A stretch of 7,360 nt of DNA from Mogibacterium sp. (GCA_021442505.1 JABUTC010000018.1:1-7360), one strand, 5' to 3'; positions 1-7,137 are shown, counted from the stretch's first letter. Numbers and translations: made by a program. The notes: generated by a model from the letters alone, not told the origin.

Positions 1-498
1 ACACTGCTCATCTGCTCGGCAACCGCATTTATGTGCCTGTCGACAATCAGCGTTGAACCTACAGCTGAGGTGGCAGGAGCTGCTTATGTACAGTCATGTA
101 TGCAGGCATCACTTGGAGGATTCGGACCAATCTTCCTTTCGGTTGCTATGTCACTGTTTGCGTTCACAACGCTTATCGGAAACTATTCATACTGCGAAGG
201 CTGCCTGAATTTCATCATCAAGAGAGACGCGACAAAGACAGAGGTCCTCATCTTCAGAACATGCGCTACACTGCTCGTATTCCTCGGTGCAATTGCGACA
301 GCAGGACTTGTATGGGATACAGCCGATATGGCTCAGGGACTTATGGTAATCTGCAACATTCCAACAATTCTTATTCTTGGAGGAGCAGCTGTTAAGTGTC
401 TCGACGACTACTGCAAGCAGAAGAAAGAAGGCAAGGATCCTCAGTTCATCGGTGCTGACATCGGTCTTGACCCTGAGAAACTCGACTTCTGGAAGTAA
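1..498 (+). CDS. Alanine/glycine:cation symporter (AGCS family), C-terminal fragment
   Basis: This is the last 165 codons of a membrane transporter whose start lies left of the window; the reading frame is open from base 1 and ends at TAA 496-498. AGCS proteins import small neutral amino acids such as alanine or glycine with Na+ (or H+). The family-typical stretch FAFTTLIGNYSYCEGCLNF, the hydrophobic helices around it (starting TLLICSATAF, then PIFLSVAMSLFAF, TLLVFLGAIATAGLVW and ILILGGAAVKCL) and the short soluble tail with DPQFIGADIGL and final DFWK all match the end of AGCS proteins. The ATG at base 31 lies inside a transmembrane helix and is not the start. The fragment is cysteine-rich for this family (nine Cys in 165 residues). 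It ends its own transcription unit, since a strong terminator follows 16 bases after the stop. The family call is firm; the substrate cannot be told from this fragment. Confidence 0.9.
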   Translation, partial: TLLICSATAFMCLSTISVEPTAEVAGAAYVQSCMQASLGGFGPIFLSVAMSLFAFTTLIGNYSYCEGCLNFIIKRDATKTEVLIFRTCATLLVFLGAIATAGLVWDTADMAQGLMVICNIPTILILGGAAVKCLDDYCKQKKEGKDPQFIGADIGLDPEKLDFWK

Positions 499-514
499 TT
501 CGGAATTAATGCTT

Positions 515-544
515 AAGAGCGAACCTTGTGGTTCGCTCTTTTTT
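515..544 (+). terminator. Intrinsic (Rho-independent) terminator after the AGCS gene
   Basis: A perfect 11-bp stem (AAGAGCGAACC at 515-525 pairing with GGTTCGCTCTT at 530-540) encloses a TTGT tetraloop. The T-run starts within the stem's 3' end and continues through 541-544. It lies 16 bases past the symporter stop codon. This separates the symporter transcript from the antiporter-ABC gene group. Confidence 0.93.
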
Positions 545-555
545 CATTGAAATTT

Positions 556-584
556 CATACAAAAGAGGCTTTTTCTGTTATTAT
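556..584 (+). promoter_or_regulatory. Candidate extended -10 sigma-A promoter for the antiporter-ABC gene group
   Basis: An extended -10 element, TG at 576-577 followed by one base and TATTAT at 579-584 (5 of 6 matches to TATAAT), sits just after the terminator. At a 17-base spacing the -35 position reads CATACA (556-561), which matches TTGACA only in its last three bases. The AT-rich surroundings and the position between a terminator and a gene with a good ribosome binding site support the call. The 5' leader would be about 30 bases. The exact start point is inferred; an overlapping TATAAA at 584-589 is an alternative -10. Confidence 0.5.
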
Positions 585-610
585 ATAAATGTATGATTAT
601 GCGATTAGAT

Positions 611-616
611 AAGGAG
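611..616 (+). promoter_or_regulatory. Ribosome binding site of the antiporter gene
   Basis: AAGGAG lies five bases before the ATG at 622 and fixes this as the start codon. The encoded N-terminus leads straight into the first membrane helix, as expected for CPA2 antiporters. Confidence 0.85.
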
Positions 617-621
617 TATAA

Positions 622-2946
622 ATGGAAGTACCTAGGCTAATAGTGGACCTCGCGATTATGCTTATGACTGCGAGTGTCGTAACGATTATTTTTAAAAGGC
701 TAAAACTACCTGTAATACTCGGTTACATAGTGGCGGGCTTTTTGATCAGCCCGTATTTTCCGATGTTCCTGGACATAGAAAGCCAGGCATCAGTAGAGGT
801 CCTGAGTCAGATAGGAGTTGTAATAATACTCTTCCACATAGGACTTGAGTTTGACCTGCATAAACTTGTCAACATTGGCTCTACAGCAGTCATCAGTGCA
901 CTGGTCAAAATGTCCGGTCTTATGGCGACAGGTTTCCTGCTGGGCAAGATTCTCGGGCTTGGAACGATGGACTGTGTTTTCCTTGGAGCGATGCTTTCAA
1001 TCAGTTCTACGGTAGTAATACAGAAATGCTTTGAAGAGCAGAATCTGCAGAAAGAGAAGTTCACCGGGCTAGTTATGGGATCACTTGTAATGGAAGACGT
1101 GTTTGGCGTCTTCATTATGGTAGTGCTCTCGACGATTTCGCTAAGTAATGCGTTGGGTGGCGGAGTGCTAATAGGTAAACTGGCAATTATGGGATGCTAC
1201 CTCGCAATCTGGCTCCTCCTTGGAATATTCATTGTGCCGACATTCCTGAACCGGGTAATGGATACGGTAACAGACGAGATGCTTACTGTGCTGTCTCTGG
1301 GATTCTGTTTCCTGATGGCTCTGATTGCGGATGCGCTCGGATTCTCAATTGAACTCGGAGCATTCCTTGCCGGCTCAATTCTGGCTGGTACTAAGCATGC
1401 GCACAATGTCGAGAGAGTTACGATGGGAACAAAGGATCTCTTTGGAGCAATGTTCTTCCTGTCTGTAGGAATGATGGTAGACCCGGCCGTAATTGTTGAT
1501 CAGTGGACAACAATACTGCCTATCGCCATTGTCGCTGTTGTTGCAAAGCTGATTTTTGCACTCATCGGAATGGTCCTGTCAGGACAGGAACTGAACACTG
1601 CGATTAAAGCGGGAGTATCTCTTGCACCTATTGGAGAATTCTCGTTCATCATCGCTGCTCTTGGAATTGAGCTCGGAGTAATGGATGGATATCTCTATCC
1701 GGTTATCGTGGCCGCTTCAATACTTACGATAATAGTTACACCACCGCTGATAAAGAGCTCGGACAGAATTGTGGCTTTGTTCGAGAGTCTTTTGCCAAAC
1801 AAAGTAGTTGAGAAACTGAATGACTACACCTCGGATGACCAGGATGAAGAGGAAAAGGATCAGGATTGGGTAATAGTTATCAAGAGCTTTTTAATTAAGA
1901 CCTTGCTCTACGGCAGCATTATGCTCGTTGCCGCTATTGCCGGGGTTAAACTCATCGAGCCTTTCCTTGAGACTACGACCAGTCCGTTTATGGCAAAGGT
2001 GCTGACCTGCATATTTGTGTACTTTATCATTGCGATTTTTACCAAGCCGATGCTAGATGTGCGAAGTGTAAACTTTACACATCTGTGGCTCGAAAGAATG
2101 GCCAACAGACTGCCTCTTATCGCTCTGGTTATGATTAAGATTATGGTTCTTGCAATCATAGCTTTCATTCCGCTCAGAGCATTCTTTGGAGCGGGTGTGT
2201 TTATTCCGTTTGTGGTAGTACTGCTTGCGATTCTGATAGTAGGAAGAACGGATATAGTACAGACGACATACATACAGATGGAGACCAGATTTCTCAGGAA
2301 TCTTAACGACAAAACCCTGGGCGATGAAGAAGCGGAATCCGGAAGGCAGAAATGGCTGGACGAAGACTTCAGTATATTCTCCTTCTTCGTAGCTCCCGAT
2401 ATGGATTTCGTAGGAAAGACGATACAGGAGATAGACTGGGGAAGAAGAGATTCGGTTTATATTGTTAAGATGAGAAGAGGCCACAAGAATATTGTGATGC
2501 CGAAAGCTGATACTGTGATTCTGGAAGGAGATAAGCTCTACGTAGTGGGAGATTATGCCTCGCTGACGGTTCATACAAAGATTCTTGGGATAGATGCTAA
2601 TATCAGGACTCTTAATAAGTTTATGAATACCGGATATGAAGATACACATTCGGCTCTTGCATGTGCACCAATCAAGGTAAAGGGTTACGAGAAATATGTT
2701 GGCAAGCCGATTAAGAGAAGCGGCATTCTTGACAAGTATCAGTGCATGGTTCTCGGAATCCAAAGTGATGGTTATACGACTACGATGCCTGACGCAAACA
2801 GGCTTATTAAAAAGGGTGACATTCTCTGGGTAATGGGCTCTAACAATCATGTCGGAGTTCTGGCTTCACGAAGCGTCGGAGAAAAGGGCCATCATGAAAA
2901 GAGCCACCATGAAAAAGAACACCACGAGAAGGAATCAAAGGAATAG
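622..2946 (+). CDS. CPA2-family cation:proton antiporter (Kef/YbaL-like) with tandem TrkA-C domains
   Basis: This 774-residue inner-membrane protein should exchange K+ or Na+ for H+, serving pH or ion homeostasis. Residues about 5-378 form a Na+/H+ exchanger domain with CPA2 motifs: SSTVVIQ (128-134), an acidic pair Glu158-Asp159 in the ion-binding helix, ELGAFLAG (244-251), FFLSVGMMVDP (278-288) and APIGEFSFIIA (335-345). An acidic linker (404-415) is followed by an added hydrophobic block (about 418-541, roughly four helices). Next come two soluble segments resembling TrkA-C/RCK-C domains (about 583-656 and 680-748), each with a basic/Gly segment and an EGDKLYVVG- or KGDILWVMG-type strand. 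I see no GxGxxG Rossmann (RCK-N) segment, unlike KefC, so nucleotide gating is not evident. The tail carries three HHEK repeats. It is the first gene of a tightly packed group. The family is firm; ion specificity is unknown. Confidence 0.88.
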   Translation: MEVPRLIVDLAIMLMTASVVTIIFKRLKLPVILGYIVAGFLISPYFPMFLDIESQASVEVLSQIGVVIILFHIGLEFDLHKLVNIGSTAVISALVKMSGLMATGFLLGKILGLGTMDCVFLGAMLSISSTVVIQKCFEEQNLQKEKFTGLVMGSLVMEDVFGVFIMVVLSTISLSNALGGGVLIGKLAIMGCYLAIWLLLGIFIVPTFLNRVMDTVTDEMLTVLSLGFCFLMALIADALGFSIELGAFLAGSILAGTKHAHNVERVTMGTKDLFGAMFFLSVGMMVDPAVIVDQWTTILPIAIVAVVAKLIFALIGMVLSGQELNTAIKAGVSLAPIGEFSFIIAALGIELGVMDGYLYPVIVAASILTIIVTPPLIKSSDRIVALFESLLPNKVVEKLNDYTSDDQDEEEKDQDWVIVIKSFLIKTLLYGSIMLVAAIAGVKLIEPFLETTTSPFMAKVLTCIFVYFIIAIFTKPMLDVRSVNFTHLWLERMANRLPLIALVMIKIMVLAIIAFIPLRAFFGAGVFIPFVVVLLAILIVGRTDIVQTTYIQMETRFLRNLNDKTLGDEEAESGRQKWLDEDFSIFSFFVAPDMDFVGKTIQEIDWGRRDSVYIVKMRRGHKNIVMPKADTVILEGDKLYVVGDYASLTVHTKILGIDANIRTLNKFMNTGYEDTHSALACAPIKVKGYEKYVGKPIKRSGILDKYQCMVLGIQSDGYTTTMPDANRLIKKGDILWVMGSNNHVGVLASRSVGEKGHHEKSHHEKEHHEKESKE
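2890..2931 (+). repeat. Histidine-rich HHEK tandem repeat at the antiporter C-terminus
   Basis: Three HHEK units spaced five residues apart (residues 757-760, 762-765, 767-770) sit four residues before the stop codon. Codon choice differs between units (CAT CAT, CAC CAT, CAC CAC), so this is not a very recent slippage product. Such tails can bind divalent metals such as Zn2+ or Ni2+; that role here is inference. Confidence 0.85.
2937..2943 (+). promoter_or_regulatory. Ribosome binding site of the ABC ATPase gene, inside the antiporter gene's end
   Basis: AAAGGAA lies within the last codons of the antiporter and six bases before the ATG at 2950. The antiporter stop is only three bases from this ATG. 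The layout favours translational coupling between the two genes. Confidence 0.7.
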
Positions 2947-2949
2947 TTT

Positions 2950-3651
2950 ATGAGCTACGTTGAGTTTAAAAACGTTAAAAAAGTTTATCACGTCGGCGAG
3001 GTTGATATAGAAGCGCTTCACGATGCATCTTTCAGCTGCGAAAAAGGTGAAATAGTTGTTGTTGTAGGCGCCTCGGGTGCCGGCAAGACGACGCTGCTTA
3101 ATATTCTCGGCGGAATGGATTCGCTGACAAGCGGAACAGTCACTCTGGGCGGAACGGACATTTCGCAGATGGGAAGCAAAGAACTGACCAAATACAGAAG
3201 GCACGACATCGGATTTGTGTTCCAGTTCTACAACCTTGTACAGAATCTGACTGCCCTTGAGAATGTGTCGCTCGCAACACAGATCTGCGATGATCCGCTC
3301 GATCCGGAGACAGTACTCGATATGGTTGGCCTTTCGGAGAGAAAGGACAATTTCCCGGGACAGCTTTCCGGTGGAGAGCAGCAGAGAGTTGCGATTGCAA
3401 GAGCGATTGCGAAGAATCCAAAGCTTCTCCTTTGCGACGAGCCTACCGGTGCGCTCGACTATAACACAGGTAAGCAGATTCTGAAGCTTCTTCAGAGTAT
3501 GAGCAGAGAAAAGGGCATGACGGTAATTATCATCACCCACAACTCAGCGCTTACAGATATGGCTGACAGGGTCGTAAGAGTTAAATCCGGAACGGTTATT
3601 GAAGAGAAGATTAACGAGAACCCTCGCTCAATTGATGAAATCGAGTGGTAG
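2950..3651 (+). CDS. ABC transporter ATP-binding protein, LolD/MacB type
   Basis: This 233-residue cytoplasmic ATPase would power the FtsX-type permease encoded next. All nucleotide-binding elements are present and intact: Walker A GASGAGKT (40-47), Q-loop Gln92 in VFQFYNLV, signature LSGGEQQ (139-145), Walker B LLLCDEP with catalytic Glu164, D-loop GALD (167-170) and switch His197. The FQFYNLV segment after the Q-loop and the CDEPTGALD string are characteristic of the MacB/LolD/FtsE-like class that drives FtsX-fold permeases. Its length is normal for the class. The ATG at 2950 is supported by a ribosome binding site and by the MSYVEFKNVKKVY start typical of these ATPases. The permease starts 20 bases downstream. 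Substrate cannot be inferred from the ATPase. Confidence 0.95.
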   Translation: MSYVEFKNVKKVYHVGEVDIEALHDASFSCEKGEIVVVVGASGAGKTTLLNILGGMDSLTSGTVTLGGTDISQMGSKELTKYRRHDIGFVFQFYNLVQNLTALENVSLATQICDDPLDPETVLDMVGLSERKDNFPGQLSGGEQQRVAIARAIAKNPKLLLCDEPTGALDYNTGKQILKLLQSMSREKGMTVIIITHNSALTDMADRVVRVKSGTVIEEKINENPRSIDEIEW

Positions 3652-3671
3652 AAAATAAATTGTAGAAGTTT

Positions 3672-6623
3672 ATGCTGAAAAGGTCGACACTAAGAGAAAT
3701 ACGTGCATCGAAAGAAAGATACCTGGCAATCATGGCGATTGTCGCACTTGGCGTAGGATTTTTCTCCGGACTTAAGGTAACGAAGGCGGGCATGCTTTCG
3801 ACCTGCGAGGATTATCTGGCAAAGTGCAATTTTTTTGACTATCAGATTGCGACCTCTTACGGAATTGACGAGGACAGCGTAAAGCTGGCGGAGAAAAACG
3901 CAAATGTTAAGACCGCTGAGGCGACAAGAGATGTCGATGCGATTATCTCTTTCGGGGATGAGCAGATAGTGATGAAGGCTATCTCTATGCCGGAGAAGAT
4001 AAACATTCCGCAGATTAAGAGCGGGCGTATGCCTAAGGCGACTGATGAATGCGTTGTAGATAATCTTGCAGGTTTTAAGATTGGAGACAAGGTCATTATT
4101 TCAACCGAGAATGACGAAGACACAATCAAGAGTTTCAAGATAAAGGAGTTCAAGGTTGTAGGACTTGTTTCGTCTCCGCTCTATCTTGATTATCAGAGAA
4201 GAGTAAGCAGTGTAGGAAACGGAAATGTTACCGGCTTCTTCTATATCCCGGACGAGAGCTTCGATATGGATTACTACACCGGACTTTATCTGATCCACGC
4301 TAAGGACAGAACATATTTCGGCGACGGAGCGACGGATTTCCTTGAGGACAATCAGAAGCCGATTGAGTCGCTTGCCGATGATATTAATGCGGCGAGAAGA
4401 GACGTTGCGATTAAGACAGCAAATGAAAAACTGCAGGAAAAGGTCGACGAGTACGAGGATGGTCTGGCCGAATACAATTCGCAAAAAAGCAGTGCGGATA
4501 AGAAGATAGCAGATGCGAAGGCAGAACTTGATTCAAATGCGAACGCGCTTGCGACAAAGAAGACAGAGCTTAATAACACGCTGACTACACTTAATCAGCA
4601 GAAGACTGCCGTGGAAAACGGTCTCGCACAGGTACAGGCCGGTATCGCACAGCTTGAGGCACTTGGCACACTGACTCCTGCTCAGCAGCAGATGCTTGCA
4701 GATCTAAAGGCACAGGAAGCACAGCTTACAACGCAGCTTGCCCAGATTAACGGAGGAATTACCGCCTGCAATCAGGGCCTTGTGCAGATAGCTGAAGGAG
4801 AGAAGAAAATAAGCGATGGCAGAGCTGAACTAAACAAGCAGAAGGCGACGGCCGACAGCGAGTTTGCATCAGCCAAGAAAAAACTCGACGATGCCAAGGA
4901 GCAGCTCGATAAGGCGAAGATTGAGATTGAGGATATGGAGGCGGGCAAGTCCTATGTCTTCACGCGAAATGACAACATCGGATACTCGGTATATGACGAG
5001 AATGCGAGCATAGTTGACGGAATCGCAAAGATTTTCCCGGTATTCTTCTTCCTCGTTGCAGCACTTGTCTGCATGACAACGATGACGAGAATGATAGACG
5101 AGCACAGAACGCAGATTGGTGTTCTGAAGGCGCTCGGTTACAGCAACGGTTCGATACTCGGAAAGTATATGTTCTACTCGGGCAGTGCCGCAATCATCGG
5201 AGCTGTGGTAGGATTTTTCGCAGGGTGCAAGATTTTCCCTGTCGTTATATGGAACGCGTACCAGATGATGTACGACTTTGAGCCGAAGATTAATTTCATC
5301 TTCAATCCTACGCTTGGACTGATAGTTCTTCTGGTGGCAATGCTCTGTTCCATGGGTGCAACATGGGTTTCATGTATGAGCGATTTCAGAGTTCAGCCGG
5401 CAGAGCTTATCAGACCGAAGTCGCCGCCGGCAGGAAAGAGAATTCTGCTTGAGAGAATAGAGCCGCTGTGGAAGAAAATCGGCTTCCTGTACAAGGTGTC
5501 GATAAGAAATACCTTCAGATACAAGAAGCGTTTCTTCATGATGGTGCTCGGTATCAGCGGATGTACGGCACTTCTGATTGCCGGCTTCGGAATCAATACG
5601 ACTATCAAGAACGTTGCGAAGTTTCAGTTTGAAGAGGTCATCAAGTATGACTACATGATAGTTTTCAACGATGACATGACAGCCGAGAAACAGACAGAGT
5701 TCAACAATTACTGCAAGGACGACGTCAAGGAAGATGTAGGAGATGTCATTTATCTGAATATGGTTGGCGTTGATGTAAAAACCGCCAAAGACACGGTTCA
5801 GGTTTCGCTGGTTGTAAGCGACGGCAAGGACTTCGATAAGTATGTTGACCTGCATGACGGCAATACAAAACTCGAGTATCCGGGAGAAGGCGAGGCTATA
5901 GTCTGCAAGGAAATGCAGACAAGGCGTGGTGTCAATGAAGGCGACACGATTACAATCAAAGACGGATACAGAACCTGCGATGTGAAGGTTGTCGGAGTCT
6001 GCGACAACTATGTTCGAAACTACGTATACATCACAAAGGAAACCTTTGAAAAGGGCTTCGGCAAGGCTTCTCCTGTGAAAACTGCTTTTGTCAATTCGCC
6101 GGATGGTGCGACGCCGGAGCAGATCAGGGGTGCTGCAGAGGACATAAAAGAGAGCGAACTTGTAGCGGCTGCTGCGGTTAATCTCGATACCGTCGACATG
6201 GTTGAGAAGATGATGCAGAGCCTGGATGCCATTGTATTTGTAGTCATACTGTGCGCGGGACTGCTTGCTTTTATCGTACTGTACAACCTGACGAATATAA
6301 ATATCACAGAGAGAATAAGAGAGATTGCGACCATCAAGGTGCTAGGATTCTACGACTGGGAGACGGGAAGATATGTTTTCAGAGAGAATTATTTCCTGAC
6401 GGCGATAGCGGCAGTCGTAGGCATACCGCTCGGCACCTGGCTGCTCAGGTTCGTAGTATCGAAGATCTGTGTAAATACGATTTTCTTCGTTCCAAGGATT
6501 ACGCTTCTCGATTACGTTCTTTCGGTAATAATGACATTCGTATTTGCGGTTGTAGTTAGTCTGGCGATGAAGAGGAGGCTCAGAAATGTTTCAATGACTG
6601 AATCGCTCAAATCAATTGAGTAA
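3672..6623 (+). CDS. FtsX-type ABC transporter permease with extracytoplasmic coiled-coil hairpin
   Basis: This 983-residue membrane protein is the likely partner of the ATPase just upstream (type VII, MacB/LolCE-like ABC systems, which move or release substrates outside the membrane). It consists of two FtsX modules. In the first, TM1 (about 17-36) precedes a large outer domain (37-449), with TM2-TM4 near 450-472, 500-525 and 545-567. The second has a helix near 618-640, an outer domain (641-849) and helices near 850-872, 905-930 and 945-966. Coupling-helix signatures EHRTQIGVLKALGYS and ERIREIATIKVLGFYD, plus module ends VQPAELIRP and VSMTESLKSIE, mark the duplication. Residues about 240-425 are Ala/Gln/Lys/Glu-rich, helical and coiled-coil-like. 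The start is the first ATG after an in-frame TAG; its binding site (AGAAG, three bases away) is weak. Similar permeases are common in Clostridia; the substrate is unknown. Confidence 0.92.
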   Translation: MLKRSTLREIRASKERYLAIMAIVALGVGFFSGLKVTKAGMLSTCEDYLAKCNFFDYQIATSYGIDEDSVKLAEKNANVKTAEATRDVDAIISFGDEQIVMKAISMPEKINIPQIKSGRMPKATDECVVDNLAGFKIGDKVIISTENDEDTIKSFKIKEFKVVGLVSSPLYLDYQRRVSSVGNGNVTGFFYIPDESFDMDYYTGLYLIHAKDRTYFGDGATDFLEDNQKPIESLADDINAARRDVAIKTANEKLQEKVDEYEDGLAEYNSQKSSADKKIADAKAELDSNANALATKKTELNNTLTTLNQQKTAVENGLAQVQAGIAQLEALGTLTPAQQQMLADLKAQEAQLTTQLAQINGGITACNQGLVQIAEGEKKISDGRAELNKQKATADSEFASAKKKLDDAKEQLDKAKIEIEDMEAGKSYVFTRNDNIGYSVYDENASIVDGIAKIFPVFFFLVAALVCMTTMTRMIDEHRTQIGVLKALGYSNGSILGKYMFYSGSAAIIGAVVGFFAGCKIFPVVIWNAYQMMYDFEPKINFIFNPTLGLIVLLVAMLCSMGATWVSCMSDFRVQPAELIRPKSPPAGKRILLERIEPLWKKIGFLYKVSIRNTFRYKKRFFMMVLGISGCTALLIAGFGINTTIKNVAKFQFEEVIKYDYMIVFNDDMTAEKQTEFNNYCKDDVKEDVGDVIYLNMVGVDVKTAKDTVQVSLVVSDGKDFDKYVDLHDGNTKLEYPGEGEAIVCKEMQTRRGVNEGDTITIKDGYRTCDVKVVGVCDNYVRNYVYITKETFEKGFGKASPVKTAFVNSPDGATPEQIRGAAEDIKESELVAAAAVNLDTVDMVEKMMQSLDAIVFVVILCAGLLAFIVLYNLTNINITERIREIATIKVLGFYDWETGRYVFRENYFLTAIAAVVGIPLGTWLLRFVVSKICVNTIFFVPRITLLDYVLSVIMTFVFAVVVSLAMKRRLRNVSMTESLKSIE
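4389..4946 (+). other. Coiled-coil region encoded within the permease gene
   Basis: Permease residues about 240-425 form a long charged and alanine-rich helical stretch with heptad-like spacing, for example KKLDDAKEQLDKAKIEIED at the end. A probable turn near residues 330-337 (ALGTLTPAQ) splits it into two arms of roughly 85-90 residues. By topology it lies outside the membrane, between the first outer domain and TM2. Comparable helical inserts occur in Gram-positive YhgE/Pip-like and FtsX-like exporters. The function here is not known. Confidence 0.75.
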
Positions 6624-6632
6624 TACACATAT

Positions 6633-6639
6633 AGGAGGT
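6633..6639 (+). promoter_or_regulatory. Strong ribosome binding site of the cyclophilin gene
   Basis: AGGAGGT is a full match to the anti-Shine-Dalgarno sequence and lies seven bases before the ATG at 6647. This predicts efficient translation and contrasts with the weak site before the permease. Confidence 0.92.
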
Positions 6640-6646
6640 AGTATAA

Positions 6647-7129
6647 ATGCTTAAGTTTAAGATTGAGATGGAAAAAGGCGGAGTAATCGAGGGCGAGCTC
6701 TACGAGGATATCGCGCCAAAGACAGTTGAGAATTTCAAGAAGCTTGCAGACGAGGGCTTCTATAACGGACTGATTTTCCACAGAGTAATTCCGGGATTCA
6801 TGATTCAGGGAGGATGTCCTGAGGGAAAGGGAACAGGTGGTCCGGGATATTCGATTCCGGGTGAGTTCACAGCTAACGGATTTGAGAACAACCTCAAGCA
6901 CGAGAGAGGAGTTCTTTCGATGGCAAGAGCAGCAGATCCAAACTCAGCAGGTTCGCAGTTCTTCATTATGACAACTACAAGTCCGCATCTTGACGGACAG
7001 TATGCATCTTTCGGCAAGGTTACCGAGGGAATGGAAGTAGCCGACAGAATCGTTAACGGAAAGAGAAGCATGTTCGGGGACAGACCGGTTGACCCGGAGG
7101 TTATAAAGAGCCTCGAGGTTTTTGAATAA
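6647..7129 (+). CDS. Cyclophilin-type peptidyl-prolyl cis-trans isomerase, cytosolic
   Basis: This 160-residue protein should catalyse cis-trans isomerisation of X-Pro bonds and assist protein folding. There is no signal peptide or lipobox, so it is predicted to be cytoplasmic, like the PpiB-type enzymes of Bacillota. The catalytic block FHRVIPGFMIQGG carries Arg46, Phe51 and Gln54, spaced exactly as human CypA Arg55, Phe60 and Gln63. SQFFI (103-107) matches the conserved Gln111-Phe112-Phe113 region. In the loop HLDGQY (114-119) the CypA Trp121 position is His and the His126 position is Tyr, which predicts poor cyclosporin binding. The end, RPVDPEVIKSLEVFE, matches clostridial cyclophilins. 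It starts 23 bases after the permease stop with no terminator between, so it may be cotranscribed, although an own promoter inside the permease 3' end is possible. The family is certain. Confidence 0.96.
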   Translation: MLKFKIEMEKGGVIEGELYEDIAPKTVENFKKLADEGFYNGLIFHRVIPGFMIQGGCPEGKGTGGPGYSIPGEFTANGFENNLKHERGVLSMARAADPNSAGSQFFIMTTTSPHLDGQYASFGKVTEGMEVADRIVNGKRSMFGDRPVDPEVIKSLEVFE

Positions 7130-7137
7130 ATTATTTT

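Noticed and set aside
31..33. ATG at base 31 as the start of a short membrane protein
   Set aside because: The frame is open to the window edge and the residues before this ATG continue an AGCS transmembrane helix, so it is an internal methionine of a truncated gene.
1574..1589. Inverted repeat TCCTGTC-AG-GACAGGA
   Set aside because: It is inside the exchanger domain's coding sequence, has a two-base loop too small for a stable hairpin, and has no T-run or promoter nearby.
2066..2080. Perfect inverted repeat GTGTAAACTTTACAC, operator-like
   Set aside because: It lies deep inside the antiporter coding sequence (residues 482-487) far from any start. A 7-bp-arm repeat with a one-base centre is expected about once per 16 kb by chance, so one in this window is unremarkable.
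2053..2850. 265-codon open frame on the - strand, opposite the antiporter
   Set aside because: It overlaps a well-supported antiporter gene completely, its translation has no recognisable family features, and it has no convincing ribosome binding site or gene context. It is a by-product of the coding strand's codon use.
2935..3540. 201-codon open frame on the - strand, opposite the ABC ATPase
   Set aside because: The + strand encodes an ATPase with every motif intact; the antisense translation resembles nothing and is a shadow.
6251..6559. 102-codon + strand frame overlapping the permease's last helices
   Set aside because: It is out of frame within the conserved C-terminal FtsX module, gives a polar sequence unlike any family, and has no ribosome binding site.
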